A DNA stretch of 64,000 nucleotides from Arion vulgaris (lineage: Eukaryota; Mollusca; Gastropoda; Stylommatophora; Arionidae). The stretch spans positions 63,830,590 to 63,894,589 of the forward strand of contig CM036759.1 in assembly GCA_020796225.1 (NCBI GenBank), read 5' to 3'. Positions 29,001 to 37,364 of this stretch are shown in pieces. Position 1 is the first letter of the stretch. Every line of letters begins with the position of its first letter. Both the position numbers and the translations under genes were made by a program. The notes beneath the pieces were generated by a model that made no database searches, was not told where the DNA came from, and saw only the letters and a program-made list of their open reading frames with translations.

Positions 29001-30801
29001 AGAGTTCCAGATTTTCCCCCCAAGTGATGCTACATCATAATATTAATATTGTTTATTTTTGACAGAAAAGAGTTCAAGAAATGAGGGACAAGCTGAAACA
29101 AATGAACAATCAGACCGAGTCATATCTCTCTGATATTGAGGTAAATATCTGACAAGAATTAGCACCAGTTTATATTATCAACTTGTTCATCTTTGCTATT
29201 GTCTATCCCCAGGTGGATGATGGAGTTGTCCACTCTTGTCGTTAGGCGTAAAGGTGGGAGCTTTAATTTGCATTCCAGGGCTGGATGAGTTGCCCTTATT
29301 GTGTTATATCCGTGTTTAGTGTGATCTTGATATTGTCTCCATTTTTTCTCAGTCTTCCATTAGCTCTAGTACCTGATCTCTTTTTATTGTATGTTGCTAT
29401 TGGTGGTTGGTTGTATTCCATTCTCATTAAATGTCTGAATCACTGCATTTGTTATCTTTCAATGTATTTGGTGCATTAAGTTATGCCCACTCTGCTTCTG
29501 ATGTCCTTGTTTCGCAGTCTATCTTTCCTGGTAACCCCAACCGCCTTCCTCAAGCATTTCATTTCACATGTGATGAGCTATCTGTGGTGTGTTGCTGTCC
29601 GGGACCAATTTGGCACTGGTAACAAAGTGTTGGTAGAAAAATACTTTTATCATGTCTTTTCACTTCCATCTTGATTTTTGGGTGTTGTAGTAATGGAATT
29701 ATCTTTGCCACTGTATTAAATAAATAGTTTCATTGTTTGTTTTATAGAAATTACTGCTGTACCATTAAATATCAGAGATGGAATTTTAAAAAAAGTTAAT
29801 TTGTTGTCCTTTGGTATCTTGCATCCTTTATTTAAGATGGGTACTCTGGTTGATTCTCAAATAGTGTTAAGTGGTTGGAACAGCTAAGTCTGTCAAAAAC
29901 ACAGTGAATATCATAACTTTTGACTGAATACAAATAAAACTAAAATAATATCCACTGACAAAGCAAAATCCCAATCTAAAATTACCATCTATAATGAAGA
30001 TATTGTGAACGTCACATATTTTGAATATCTTGTCTCTATAATTAACAACAATGGAGATTGCACAAAAAAGACATAGCACTCCAGAGGGTAGCCAGTATGA
30101 AGAAATTATAGCACAACACAAGCAAAGAAACAAAAGTAAGACTTCTGAGAGCATGCATATTCTCTTTGGCAACATATGGATGTGAATCATGGACCATAAC
30201 ACAAACATTAAAGAACAAAATTGAAGCTTTTAAAACAAAGTGTTACAGAAACGTTCTTAGAAGATCCTGGACAGAGAAGAGAAACACAAAGACCTGTAAC
30301 AAATCTGTTTTGAATGAGGTCAAATGTGTCTTGACCTCATTCAACACCTCCACATTCATAATTCTAGCAGTCTATGGGATTCTCATCATTCTTCTGTAAG
30401 AAAGAGAGAGAGTGTTGATGAATAAATGTGTACTTTGATAAGCTGTTATTTTATTTCTCATACAGAATACATTACAGCTGTTGAATAATCTGGAGTTAGC
30501 AAGTGACAGACTGGGAAGATTGTCTGAAGGATCTCTGGAACAGTTTAATCCTGCTCTAGATGAAGCTCATGAAAATATCCTCAATGAAAACCACCACATT
30601 TTGACAATATCGTCAGTGTCCAGCATCACAAGTCTTCCTCTCATTGATAAGAAGGCCCAAAGTGAGAATTTTGATAATTACTCGGTGGCAAGCGAGGGTA
30701 ATGTTGATGAACATTTTTATGTTCCTTATATCAGACATGATGATGATGAGGAGGACAGAGATGTTGATGGAGGGAACATCACTCGTAATGATGTTTTGTA
30801 A
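13876..30801 (+). CDS. Gene B: nine-exon coiled-coil protein (324 aa), function unknown
   Basis: Exons: 13876-14078, 20321-20438, 21716-21770, 24228-24276, 26775-26818, 27625-27648, 27816-27886, 29066-29140 and 30466-30801. Phases at the eight junctions are 2,0,1,2,1,1,0,0 and all agree; the summed length of 975 nt gives 324 residues and a stop. The N-terminal 65 residues are polar and basic (QANKKNKTGIP, SHRSQSQKIQIQQQ). Residues about 75-145 and 180-240 are charged heptad-like helices (RRRHDDMEKHLKEAEAQ, KRVQEMRDKLKQM). The C-terminus ends with an acidic run HDDDEEDRDVD at about 304-314. No signal peptide or membrane segment; probably cytoplasmic or cytoskeletal. I do not recognise an orthologue. 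Introns are stuffed with retroelements. Confidence 0.8.
14535..17822 (-). repeat. 12-bp target-site duplication flanking L-A
   Basis: ATTGCTATATAT occurs exactly at 14535-14546 and again at 17811-17822, immediately outside both ends of the element. It shows that the copy is complete and was inserted by target-primed reverse transcription. Confidence 0.85.
14547..17810 (-). mobile_element. Full-length RTE-like non-LTR retrotransposon L-A (3.26 kb), inactive
   Basis: Order on the minus strand: 5' untranslated region 17810-17464; apurinic endonuclease 17463-16660 (GMWNVRTLLETGR, MCETRWN, YAPTNDAEEVE, LILIGDLNAKVG, GADIGSDHHLV); linker; reverse transcriptase 16550-15290 (KGKAAGVDNIPAEA, GFRKDRSCNDQIATL, FVDFEKAFDSIDR, GVRQGCLLSP, and the catalytic FADD near 15300); C-terminal domain 15137-14691 (LLYGSETWRV, RRWRWIGH). 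A size of about 3.3 kb with one endonuclease-reverse transcriptase reading frame fits the RTE clade. It is dead: at least five frame changes and an in-frame stop at 16659. It sits in intron 1 of gene B in antisense orientation. Confidence 0.85.
17950..18120 (-). repeat. Dispersed repeat D2, second copy
   Basis: Inverse copy of 8240-8425, with ATCTGTTGGGGGAGATTGAG and CACCTATAGGTCTGCC as shared phrases. Confidence 0.5.
18205..18375 (+). mobile_element. SINE S1 fragment
   Basis: TAGTGTAGGTGAGATCAAGC and TCAAGTTGAGTATGTAAA belong to the S1 body; both head and tail are missing. From 18380 to 19860 I see no gene or named repeat apart from a short TA run at 18882-18894. Confidence 0.65.
19866..20145. 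repeat. Minisatellite, 35-bp unit, 8 copies
   Basis: The unit is ATTTGCTATATAGAGCTGTA plus TATACTCTGTATAAC. Copies are nearly identical; one early unit has ATCTAG in place of ATATAG. It ends about 175 bp before exon 2 of gene B. Confidence 0.95.
20321..20438 (+). CDS. Gene B exon 2
   Basis: The acceptor ends TATATTTTCAG. Entered in phase 2, it reads PDTWADEVVESQSQKMRN, then RRRHDDMEKHLKEAE, and ends in phase 0 at GAG before GTTATA. It begins the first coiled coil. Confidence 0.8.
20440..20930 (-). mobile_element. LINE L-G fragment: RNase H end and downstream cysteine region
   Basis: Minus strand: VTLQWVPSHCGVLGNEKADKL is the end of a LINE RNase H domain (the W.P.H.G..GNE.AD motif). It is followed, with frame breaks, by the short cysteine-containing region that such elements encode after RNase H. 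It starts two bases after the exon 2 border. Confidence 0.75.
20930..21640 (-). mobile_element. Internally deleted L-A derivative, interrupted by D1
   Basis: 20930-21110 matches the 3' end of L-A. From about 21112 it continues directly with the 5' region of L-A (match to about 17490-17700), so the whole endonuclease and reverse transcriptase are missing. The 5' part is split by a D1 insertion at 21325-21581 and resumes at 21590-21640 (CTCCTTTGACCTGACCGACT). Confidence 0.75.
21325..21581 (+). mobile_element. Retroposon D1 with 8-bp target duplication
   Basis: The octamer AGTCTGAC occurs at 21317-21324 and 21582-21589. The undisturbed L-A relative at 42850 has this octamer only once, continuing straight to CTCTCTCCTTTGACC. 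The inserted D1 is about 257 bp, carries GTAAGAGGCGACTAAGG and ends in an A/G-rich GAATAAGAAAA tail. Confidence 0.85.
21716..21770 (+). CDS. Gene B exon 3
   Basis: Acceptor TTGCATTTTCAG; reads AQLVSMSGLLEQREKMMK and leaves phase 1 before GTTTGT. Coiled-coil sequence. Confidence 0.8.
21800..21976 (-). mobile_element. SINE S4, 5'-disrupted copy
   Basis: The tail and body of S4 are present up to the B box (plus-strand GATTGAACCTGGGTCT). The rest of the tRNA-like head is replaced by the D3 segment. Confidence 0.7.
21977..23272 (+). mobile_element. D3: 1.3-kb GC-rich segment bounded by a 12-bp direct repeat
   Basis: The 12-mer GAACCTGGGTCT ends at 21976 and recurs at 23273-23284. The segment is unusually GC-rich for the window, contains an internal near-repeat (AACATCCCCGGAA at about 22575 and 22664) and ends with TATCACAATGAGAATGATTA and GAACGATCGAAGAGG, resembling the D1 tail. 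Its first 300 bp recur, diverged, at 47030-47340. An open frame of 111 codons at 22687-23022 has no recognisable motif. The right flank does not clearly resume S4 but looks like a D1 head, so the insertion reading is tentative. Confidence 0.5.
23612..24035 (-). mobile_element. SINE S1, full copy, minus orientation
   Basis: Its tail lies at the left (TGATTGATGAATTGATTGAT). On the minus strand the head at the right reads TTGTGGCGTATGGGTTAGGT (A box) and CAGTTCGCTCCC (B box, one base off). Confidence 0.8.
24228..24276 (+). CDS. Gene B exon 4
   Basis: Acceptor TCTACATCAACAG; phase 1 in, phase 2 out; reads AADEAEKKTTELEQK. The donor GTAAGT is strong. Confidence 0.8.
24340..25190 (+). mobile_element. 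LINE L-B 3' fragments with internal tandem duplication
   Basis: RNLIKRIRIRQSRFFG and, further on, GRRRDKILDSLTSWHGRTS match the C-terminal tail of L-B. An about 84-bp part is tandemly duplicated at 24955-25110 (twice: GACTTCATGGCA.GGAAGAAC). Many frame breaks; ends in CCTGATGATGAA. Confidence 0.7.
25300..26160 (+). mobile_element. LINE L-G fragment: RNase H and downstream region
   Basis: RITFIFVPGHIDGFERADRL is an RNase H end (F.PGH......RADRLAG). It is followed by a tail with LNQ and, near 26050, LCPCRKDKQPVEHILQ, the cysteine motif after RNase H in such elements. Frames change several times. Confidence 0.75.
26165..26290 (+). mobile_element. Penelope-like element terminal fragment
   Basis: ACTTTTGGTCGAAATGTCGC, GTACTTTGTAAAACTGCAG and TTTTACTGCAGTC match 9960-10090. 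It directly follows L-G. Confidence 0.6.
26450..26745 (-). mobile_element. LINE L-B 3' end
   Basis: The minus strand is open for RNLIKRIRIRQSRFFGHIK, RREGLEHLVTTGKIQGRRD and LDGLTSWFDKISMSE, then a short terminal region. It ends 30 bp before gene B exon 5, inside its upstream intron. Confidence 0.8.
26775..26818 (+). CDS. Gene B exon 5
   Basis: Acceptor TATCATTGCAG; phase 2 in, phase 1 out; reads LNQDGHLIEHGIDP. Donor GTAATT. Confidence 0.75.
27190..27440 (+). mobile_element. Retroposon D1 (variant with different head)
   Basis: ATGTCGTAAGAGGCGACTAA, CGTTCTTGGCAAAGATCAAA and CACAAAGAGTGATTAAAATT, ending in AAGAAGAAGAAG. The head (GCCTGAGTGGTTACCGGGCC) differs from the 36205 type and is shared with 59125. 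Confidence 0.75.
27625..27648 (+). CDS. Gene B exon 6 (24-nt microexon)
   Basis: Acceptor CTTCCTCTTCAG, donor GTTTGT; phase 1 in and out; reads FNSQRNT. Because 24 is a multiple of three, it can be skipped without changing the frame. Confidence 0.65.
27816..27886 (+). CDS. Gene B exon 7
   Basis: Acceptor ACATTTGATCAG, donor GTAAGT; phase 1 in, 0 out; reads TGERITSDEVGERKV and SNKKFTK. Confidence 0.8.
28005..28265 (+). mobile_element. SINE S2, uninterrupted copy
   Basis: Head GCAGTAGCGTAGTTGTTAG with B box GGGTTCAATTTC, body AACAGCTCTCAGGTCATCCC, end CTCAAGGTATGAAAAAGG. It is the reference for the split copy at 9175. Confidence 0.8.
28270..28500 (+). mobile_element. LINE fragment L-J
   Basis: With frame breaks: GRWIGHVCCMQ, SDGKRKN, TKETWRRAVKDF and a tail like TWETTNRKAVK. 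A reverse transcriptase C-terminal tail. Confidence 0.6.
28548..28735 (-). mobile_element. SINE S4
   Basis: Phrases TGCCTGTAATACCACT and GTAGGACAGGGGAGACATGA; head with minus-strand GTTCAATCTACG. Confidence 0.75.
28736..28870 (-). mobile_element. LINE L-H terminal fragment
   Basis: The minus strand reads YEAHTKRVLEISSYPDTVR, matching YEAHTRARLEISS plus DAVR at the end of L-H (35900-35960). Confidence 0.6.
29066..29140 (+). CDS. Gene B exon 8
   Basis: Acceptor TATTTTTGACAG, donor GTAAAT; phase 0 in and out; reads KRVQEMRDKLKQMNNQ then TESYLSDIE. Strong coiled-coil heptads. Confidence 0.8.
29280..29690 (-). mobile_element. LINE fragment related to L-H, C-terminal tail
   Basis: The minus strand is collinear with 62685-63010 (AAA.TGCAGTGGTTTGGACA-type segment and the region encoding CLRKAVGVTRKDR). 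Stops interrupt it. Confidence 0.55.
29890..30335 (+). mobile_element. LINE L-B-like reverse transcriptase fragment
   Basis: NTNKTKII, then VTYFEYLVSIINNNGDCT, then ATYGCESWTITQTLKNKIEAF and RRSWTEKRN: the region after the catalytic site through the C-terminal domain. Two frame breaks. Confidence 0.7.
30466..30801 (+). CDS. Gene B exon 9 (stop codon)
   Basis: Acceptor TTTCTCATACAG; phase 0; 111 residues starting NTLQLLNNLELASDRLGRLS and ending with HDDDEEDRDVD and ITRNDVL. Stop TAA at 30799-30801. Confidence 0.85.
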   Translation, partial: NTLQLLNNLELASDRLGRLSEGSLEQFNPALDEAHENILNENHHILTISSVSSITSLPLIDKKAQSENFDNYSVASEGNVDEHFYVPYIRHDDDEEDRDVDGGNITRNDVL

Positions 30802-30810
30802 TCAAACCCT

Positions 30811-30816
30811 ATTAAA
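30811..30816 (+). promoter_or_regulatory. Likely polyadenylation signal of gene B
   Basis: ATTAAA, the commonest variant of AATAAA, occurs 10 bases after the stop, followed about 18 bases later by a T-rich stretch. The 3' untranslated region would be very short. Confidence 0.4.
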
Positions 30817-30899
30817 CATGTTTAATAATTATGTTTTTTCCAACTCTTTTCTTCCTTCCTTTCATTAACTTCAAATATTCTATATATATTTCAATGTTG

Positions 30900-31845
30900 T
30901 ATTTTGTATACTACTCACTCAATAACCGTACTGTGCGTTGATGTCCTTTTCCATTTCTGAGTGCCCACGCCATTCAGGCTGACATGTCCTTCTTCAGTGG
31001 GTGAAGTTATGGAGTCTTTCTATCCATGTCCTGGCTCTTCCCCACACTGCCTGCCAGGCATCAAAGGTTTTTAGGAGTTTCCTTCTCTGTTTTTTTTAAC
31101 CACGGTGGGCTCCCTGGGTGTGATCTTGGTGGGGATCGGGACTTGTTCAAACACTGGTGGGCCCAGCATCCGCTTCATCTAAAGGGGGATCACACCTCCC
31201 AAGGTTTTTTGTCTGGCTTGCCATAGCCTGATATTTTATCCCTACGGACATTGGGGGCCTAGTTATAGCGCTGAGGACTCGCTTTTGCCGGAGCCGTGTT
31301 AGTTTGAATGGGGAGCACCACATGATAGGTATGGTTGGTTTGACTGCATGCATTTCTCATTATTTAGATGAGGCCTATATCAGTCCTTGCTCCCCGTCTT
31401 TTGTATAAACTTCACTGGTTTTTTTAGCTCACACAAGGTAGTGTAGTTTTCTGTAGTGTTGTTTTGTTAGGCCAGTGAGTTTGCCTCAGTATATCATATT
31501 CGGGGAAGTCTTGAAGTATGTGCTATGCAGTCTGGGCGCTTGTTTGTAGGGTTGAATTGCCAATCATGAATTTTGTATGCATATGGCTGCGGAGTTGATT
31601 GTGTGCTGTTTTGAGTCGTAGATAGATAGCTTGTTTTAATCTGCTCATTTTTTGTAGTCGCCCTGTGTTAGTATTGATGGCTTTCCGATTTATTTAATCA
31701 TCCTTTTCTTTTGGTGATAGGTAACTGGTACATACGGTTGCTCTCATGCAGCACCTTCTTGTACCAGTTGGTCTGCTGTCTCATTTTCTGTTATTGAGAT
31801 GGTATCCACTGCAAGACAACATTACACAATTCAGATAGAGCTATA
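30900..31845 (-). mobile_element. Degenerate LINE-like region, probably L-G related
   Basis: 31440-31810 resembles, on the minus strand, the region after RNase H in L-G. 30900-31440 is unclassified and GC-richer than the surroundings. No open frame of note. Confidence 0.35.
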
Positions 31846-31849
31846 ATAA

Positions 31850-32345
31850 TAATTCCTCTTGTACGGTTATACATTACATAGAAAGCAATTTCTCCATACC
31901 GCTCTATCCTAGGCAACTCGCTCAATCTCCTCCATGGAATTGAGACCGATATTTCTAGCCTCTCTCAGCAAAGTACTTTTCAGTGACGTTCTCTCTTTCT
32001 ATAACCCTTTGCATCCCACTTCAATGCCTGCTTTTGTATTCTTTGATCATTTCTTCTCAAGATATGCCTAACATATCTCCATCTTCGTCTTATAACAGTT
32101 GTTACTAGTGGTTGACCAGACACTTCTATGATTTCATTACTTCTTAATTTGTTCCATTCTTTGTTAATTATTTTTCGCACACATCTATTTTTAAATGCAT
32201 TCAACTTACTTTCTATATCTTTAGTCATTTTCCCGCTGTGCCTAACATATGTTAGGACTGATACAAAATTTGAATTGAAAGTTCTTAATTTAGTTTTAAA
32301 GCTAGATAAATTCATATGAAGTCCATGCTTTGTACAATACTATTA
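31850..32345 (-). mobile_element. LINE L-D C-terminal tail and 3' end
   Basis: The minus strand is open for MNLSSFKTKLRTFNSNFVSV, then NRCVRKIINKEWNK, then EVSGQPLVTTVIRRRWRYV and LRRNDQRIQKQALKWDAKG. Best copy of this family here; related to 1770-2120 and 54331-54720. Confidence 0.75.
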
Positions 32346-32639
32346 GCTTGCTGCATTCAATTTCTGCAGAGAGTAACCGATCCATATGGGGAAACTAAGT
32401 TCGATGAAGTATATCCCACACATTCAGATCCTCTTTAATCATTTTTGTATCTTTACTAATAAAGATATTATTTTGTTATTTAAGTAAAAGTTTTTAAACT
32501 TTGAGATATGTTTGCTTGTCTTCTTTTTTTTCCATGTACTTTGTTTGTTTACTCGTTACAGTTGTAGTTATCTGTATGTGGTATCTCTGAATGGCCTAGA
32601 GCAGTACTATACAATGTTTTTATATACTGGGGTGTTGTC

Positions 32640-32850
32640 ACTACTAATGACTGGAGGCGGGGATGCCATGTAGCAGTTGCAATGTTATGATACTAATAAT
32701 AAGTAAAGGAACCCTTTCTATACCAGGTAGTATATAGGGTAATACAGTGTTAGACCTGTATTTCACATTGACCGTCTGCACATGATGGGTGATGTGGTTA
32801 ACATCACGCCGCCGGCTGCCTTTACTTTCCTTCTGGCAGAGATGATGTCT
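32640..32850 (-). mobile_element. SINE S2, head missing
   Basis: GGTAATACAGTGTTAGACCT and GATGTGGTTAACATCACGCC match the inverse of 28100-28265. Confidence 0.7.
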
Positions 32851-32854
32851 GATT

Positions 32855-33600
32855 CCATCAAAATGTCCATTGGCCATCATTCATCAATTACAGCTGTGTC
32901 AGCCAGCTAATCTGCTCGCTCATTATCAGCATGGCCCGGTAGGAAAATAAAAATGTTATATGGATCATTTGTTATGTGTATTGAGTCATTCATGTCGTAT
33001 GTGGCCAGGCTTGATTTTGTTTTTGAGCATGTTCATTGAGTCACTTAGAATCATCATCGTTGGAATCTTTGTCTTAGGAGACAATATGTTTTTCATCACA
33101 TAATTCTCTCTGTGACACATGCATGGTAAATTTTATGGAGTAGCTGGGTTGCCCAATTGTCAACTACCCTGTTCTCGACTTCACTGATGGAGTCCAGAGG
33201 AGTGCAAGCATGATATTGTATCAGCTTGATTGCAGGAGCTGCCGATATGATGCCTCTCCCGAGGCTCCCACAAGGCAGTGGGGCTATTTGTCCATAGCTG
33301 GGAGTCTGGTCCTTGAATATCAGGGTAAATTCACTCATATTACAAATCTGGGAGTCAGGTCTCATAATAGATATTTTGTCATGTTTACTCCCTATCTGAC
33401 CTAAGGGGTCTATCTCCTAGATGAGCCATTGCCCCATTAACCTTTGATCTCATGGTCAAAGTTTCCCGGTCTACACCGCTGGGAGGTGGGGTTGACTTGT
33501 GTGTTCTGAGGGACATCGACAGGATACTAATTTTCACTTTTAACCCCTCATAAGAACGAATATCTGGCAATCTCAAGACCTTAGTATATGCAAAGTTAAA
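32855..33600 (-). mobile_element. LINE L-G RNase H fragment
   Basis: On the minus strand near 32960-32880, IFIFLPGHADNERAD is the end of an RNase H; upstream parts (33050-33380) give the earlier strands with frame breaks. Related to 47390-47960 and 60140-60600. Confidence 0.6.
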
Positions 33601-33609
33601 TTATTTAGG

Positions 33610-34060
33610 TCATGTGTGATTCCTGTACTGACCTACGGTTGTGAAAGTTGGAAATCAACAAAGAAAATTGATAAGAAACTGGACAGCTTTGAGAATAAAT
33701 GTCTCCGAAAATTATTAAAAGTAAAATGGAGTGATTTTGTTTCTAACAACACAGTGAGAGATAGAACACACCAACAACCCGTATCAAATATTATAAGGAA
33801 ACGAAGGTGGAAATATTTAGGTCATGTTCTTAGATCAGACGAACAGAGACTAAATCAACAAGTCCTTATATGGTCACCAGTTGGGAAAAGAAAACGGGAA
33901 GACCTAAAACCACTCTTCGAAGAACCATCCAACAAGAAAGTAAACTATTGGGATGTAAAACCATACAAGATCTCCAACTGCTAGCAACGAACCGCATCAC
34001 ATGGAAATCTAAAACCTCTGCCCTATGTGCCGCCTTTGGCACGAAAGGAACTAACTAAGA
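33610..34060 (+). mobile_element. LINE L-F reverse transcriptase C-terminal tail
   Basis: Open for MIPVLTYGCESWKSTKKIDK, FENKCLRKLLKVKW and NIIRKRRWKYLGHVLRSDEQ, then the terminal region shared with 10425-10520. Confidence 0.75.
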
Positions 34061-34064
34061 CAGA

Positions 34065-34285
34065 CTAGCTGATTCCAACTCTGCTGGATACAGAACCAGG
34101 CTCAGAACATACCTTGTAGACCATCACTTGGAATACATGCATCTAAACAGACTATTATATTCAGACTACAAACAGGACACAACTGACTAAACAGCCAAAT
34201 GAACAATAAGATTAAAACTGGCAAGACAGACTTCTGGGTTAAACCCAGAAACAGCAGCTCACCTTTTAATAGTGTTTACTATACA
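34065..34285 (+). mobile_element. LINE fragment, region after RNase H
   Basis: GYRTRLRTYLVDHHLEYM, then LNRLLYSDYKQD and LNPETAAHLL: the conserved tail following RNase H in several non-LTR families, without its cysteines. Confidence 0.45.
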
Positions 34286-34289
34286 TGGA

Positions 34290-35960
34290 AGACAATAAGA
34301 AAATGTAACCTATCGAGATAGTGTACTTCAGAATCTGAAGGCAATTTATACAGAAAATTAAAGCTATGCGGGAAAGACAAGAACAATATGACCCAACAGA
34401 AATTATTAACGATGAAAACGGCCAAGCTCTTAATGATCCAAAAATGATAATGAACAGATGGAGACAATACTTTAGTGAACTTCTCAACCTACAACAAGAG
34501 GACCAACCGAACACTCAAGAACACACAGTAAATGTAACTTCAGAAGTAGAACCAAGCATAACACTATCAGAGATCAGAAATGCTGTAAATATGGCCCCAC
34601 CTAATAAAACACCAGGCCCAGACAATATCCCGGCCGACCTAATCAAAGCAACTAAAGAGGTAGGAATCAGCTGGCTCCATAGACTATTCAACCAAGTCTG
34701 GATCACACAAGAAACACCAGAAGATTGGAGGAATGCTACAATTGTTCCCATCTGGAAGAAGAAAGGTAGCAAGAGGGACTGTACAAAGTATAGAGGCATA
34801 GCGCTACTGAGCCACACTGGGAAAATATTCTGCAAAATACTTGAGAAAAGGCTCCGCCACATCATCGAGCCACAGCTTAATGACTCCCAAATGGGATTCA
34901 GGAAGAACAAAAGCTGTACAGACGCAATATTCGCCTTCAGACAGTTAGTAGAAAGGACTATCGAATCCGACAAACATTTACACGTTGCATTTGTAGATCA
35001 GGAAAAAGCGTCGACTGCGTAGATAGGCACAAGTTGTGGAAAATACTAACAACCTATGGGGTTAATGAACACCTAATCAACCTTTGCAAGAACATTTATA
35101 CTGACAGCCAATGTACGATTAGAACAAATACAGGATTATCAGAAAAGTTTCACGTAGGGTCAGGAGTAAGACAAGGTTGCGTACTATCCCCGCTGCTATT
35201 CATCACGTACATTGACCACATTTGTAAAATGGCTAACACCAGCGAAGGAAACAACCTCGGAGAACTCTTAAATGAATTTCTTTTGCAGACGATCAGGCAA
35301 TCATATCAACAACAGAAGAACAGCTACAACAACACATCAACAGACTCCAGTTAGCATGTAACGAATACAACATGAGAATTAACATCGACAAAACAGAAGT
35401 AATGACATTCACCAGAGAGGAAAACACTACCAACATCTCCATCGATAATCACCTACTAAATCAAGTAAAAGATTTCACATACCTGGGGAGCATTTTTTCA
35501 GCAAATGGAAGAATAACTAATGAAATTCAACACAGATGCAACAAAGCAAATCAAATGATAGGGCAAATGGCGCCAATTTTAAGATGCAAACACGTCACCA
35601 TGAACACAAAAAGAGCAATGTTCAACACAATCTTTCTCCCCACATTATGTTACCAGTGCCAAACCTGGACGCTGACAACAAACGATAGAAGAAAACTAGT
35701 CACAACAGAGATGAAGTGTCTACGCAGAATGCTGACTTTATCAAGAAACAACAAATTAAATGGTTCGGTCACGTAAGCAGATTACCATCAGACAGTGCAC
35801 CCTAAAGAGCAATGCTGCTCCGATACAATGGGTACAAAGCAAAAGGCCGGCCACGCAAAAGATGGACCTCAGAGATAACAGAGGCGACGAAAGAGACTAT
35901 CTACGAAGCGCATACTAGGGCCCGTTTAGAAATCTCTTCCTGACCTGACGCTGTGAGGCA
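34290..35960 (+). mobile_element. LINE L-H: nearly whole reverse transcriptase, inactive
   Basis: In order: NKTPGPDNIPADLIKATKE, WKKKGSKRDCTKYRGIALLS, MGFRKNKSCTDAIFAFR, HVAFVDQEKA, a single-base frame change near 35010, VDRHKLWKILTTYGV, GSGVRQGCVLSPLLF, a second frame change near 35280, the catalytic FADDQAI, INIDKTEVMTF, and a C-terminal domain with WFGHVSRLPSD. The endonuclease is missing, so it is 5'-truncated. Only about three lesions in 1.6 kb, so comparatively young. A GAAAGAAAG-rich end lies near 35970. Confidence 0.8.
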
Positions 35961-36204
35961 TACAGGATTCGAGAAAGAAAGAAGAAAGAAATTAAAGCTA
36001 CTTGGGCTTTGGTATGATGACTGACAAAGAACGTTATGAAATGAATCATTGAAGTGAAGCTTCTGGTACTATCGCCTAGCAGAAGATTGATGTTCATTTA
36101 AGCCACTGGTTTTGCGGTATGACGGCTGACTAAAGGACAATAGAAAAGTGAATCACATAGCATAGTTCATTAAAACTATGATCTGCTGACCGCCACTAGA
36201 AAAA

Positions 36205-36450
36205 CAAAGCTCATCCGTATGTTGCCGGGGCTTTCAAGGGAAGCAAAGAATCGTAACACTGCCACCTACAGGGCATGTCGTGAGAGGCGACTGAGGTAGG
36301 GGCCTAGGGAAGCTACCTAGTAAATAAAAAGCATCGCAGAAATCAGATGGGTTGGCCTACTTGTTGGCTCAAAGTTAAATCGATTTTAGGCTCAGATCAC
36401 ATCACAAAGAGTGGTTTAACAAGTGGTCGATTTTAAGCGTTTGAAGAACG
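36205..36450 (+). mobile_element. Retroposon D1, full copy
   Basis: Head TCCGTATGTTGCCGGGGC, core ATGTCGTGAGAGGCGACTGA, tail GTTTGAAGAACGA. Ends about 390 bp upstream of gene C. Confidence 0.8.
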
Positions 36451-36872
36451 ACAAAGTATAAAGACGGTATAGTTCATGTTTGTAAAATATGATATTGCTA
36501 TCGTCTAGGTGATGATGTGGTCTGATGACTTGACACTGACAAGCGATTTTGTAATCGAAAGATGTCCGAAAAGAAATGAATTAACATGTAGACAAATGTA
36601 GATTGTTGCATTCTTGTAAATTCTAATGTTCTTATGGATGACGCACATAAATTACTGCTCAGCATTTTACTGGCAAATAACAAATAACAAAATCGACTTC
36701 TGCTGTAACTGTAACGGTTTTCAGGGGAAACTACTACCAAGAACAAATTACTATAAGAGAACGTAACTCTGGTTTTGTTTACGATTTCGTTGATACCGAC
36801 GCCGAGCGTTGACGAGACATTAATGCTCGGTGTATCGAGTTGGATAGGGTGAAATCTAAGAACTCCACGGAA

Positions 36873-37347
36873 ATGGAGGAGTTGAACGCGGCGTTGCATA
36901 AGTTTAATAAAAGTATAGTTGAGGCTTCTCGACATGTTTCGAGGGATGCAATAACATTTTGTATGACTCAAGTAATTTTGCCTGTGCTTGAGAAAGTTGG
37001 AGATTTGGATGTACGATTTCAGTGTGCATCTCCCATGCCGAACGACGCTTATTTCCCTGGCATGAAAGCATCATGCATGAACGAATTCGAACTCACGGTT
37101 ATACTTACTAATCTTTTAACGGCAAAAACTTTTGAAGACTTGGGACGTCAGGATACTAATCTTTCATGTTATGGACGTGTTATTCCTCAGCAGTCCCCAC
37201 ACCTTCTAGGAGATGTTTTGATAGACTCCGGTCCCTTGCAGGGATTAGTTTCAGCTCATAAAGTAAGACATATATTTGCTCAACTAGTTAGTCAGGCAGT
37301 TCCGTTACTTCCAGTTTTAGGAATGACAGTGGAAATTCTCTTCAAAG
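36873..37347 (+). CDS. Gene C: MAB21-like protein, first coding exon
   Basis: From the ATG at 36873, 158 codons precede the donor GTGGGT (phase 1). The order of motifs is that of MAB21/cGAS-superfamily proteins: an N-terminal helix (LHKFNKSIVEASRHVSR), a helix QVILPVLEKVGDLDVRF, the strand MKASCMNEFELTVIL (residues 64-78), and SAHKVRHIFAQLVSQAV (127-143), equivalent to the spine helix region. In this superfamily the E-F-[DE] strand carries two of the metal-binding acids; both are acidic here (E71, E73), but the upstream glycine-serine loop of active cyclases is not seen (SPMPND instead). MAB21 proteins act in development and most lack shown catalysis. Upstream of the ATG the frame is open to 36813, so an earlier start cannot be excluded. 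No later exon is recognisable in the window. Confidence 0.7.
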
Positions 37348-37364
37348 GTGGGTTACTTTTTGTG

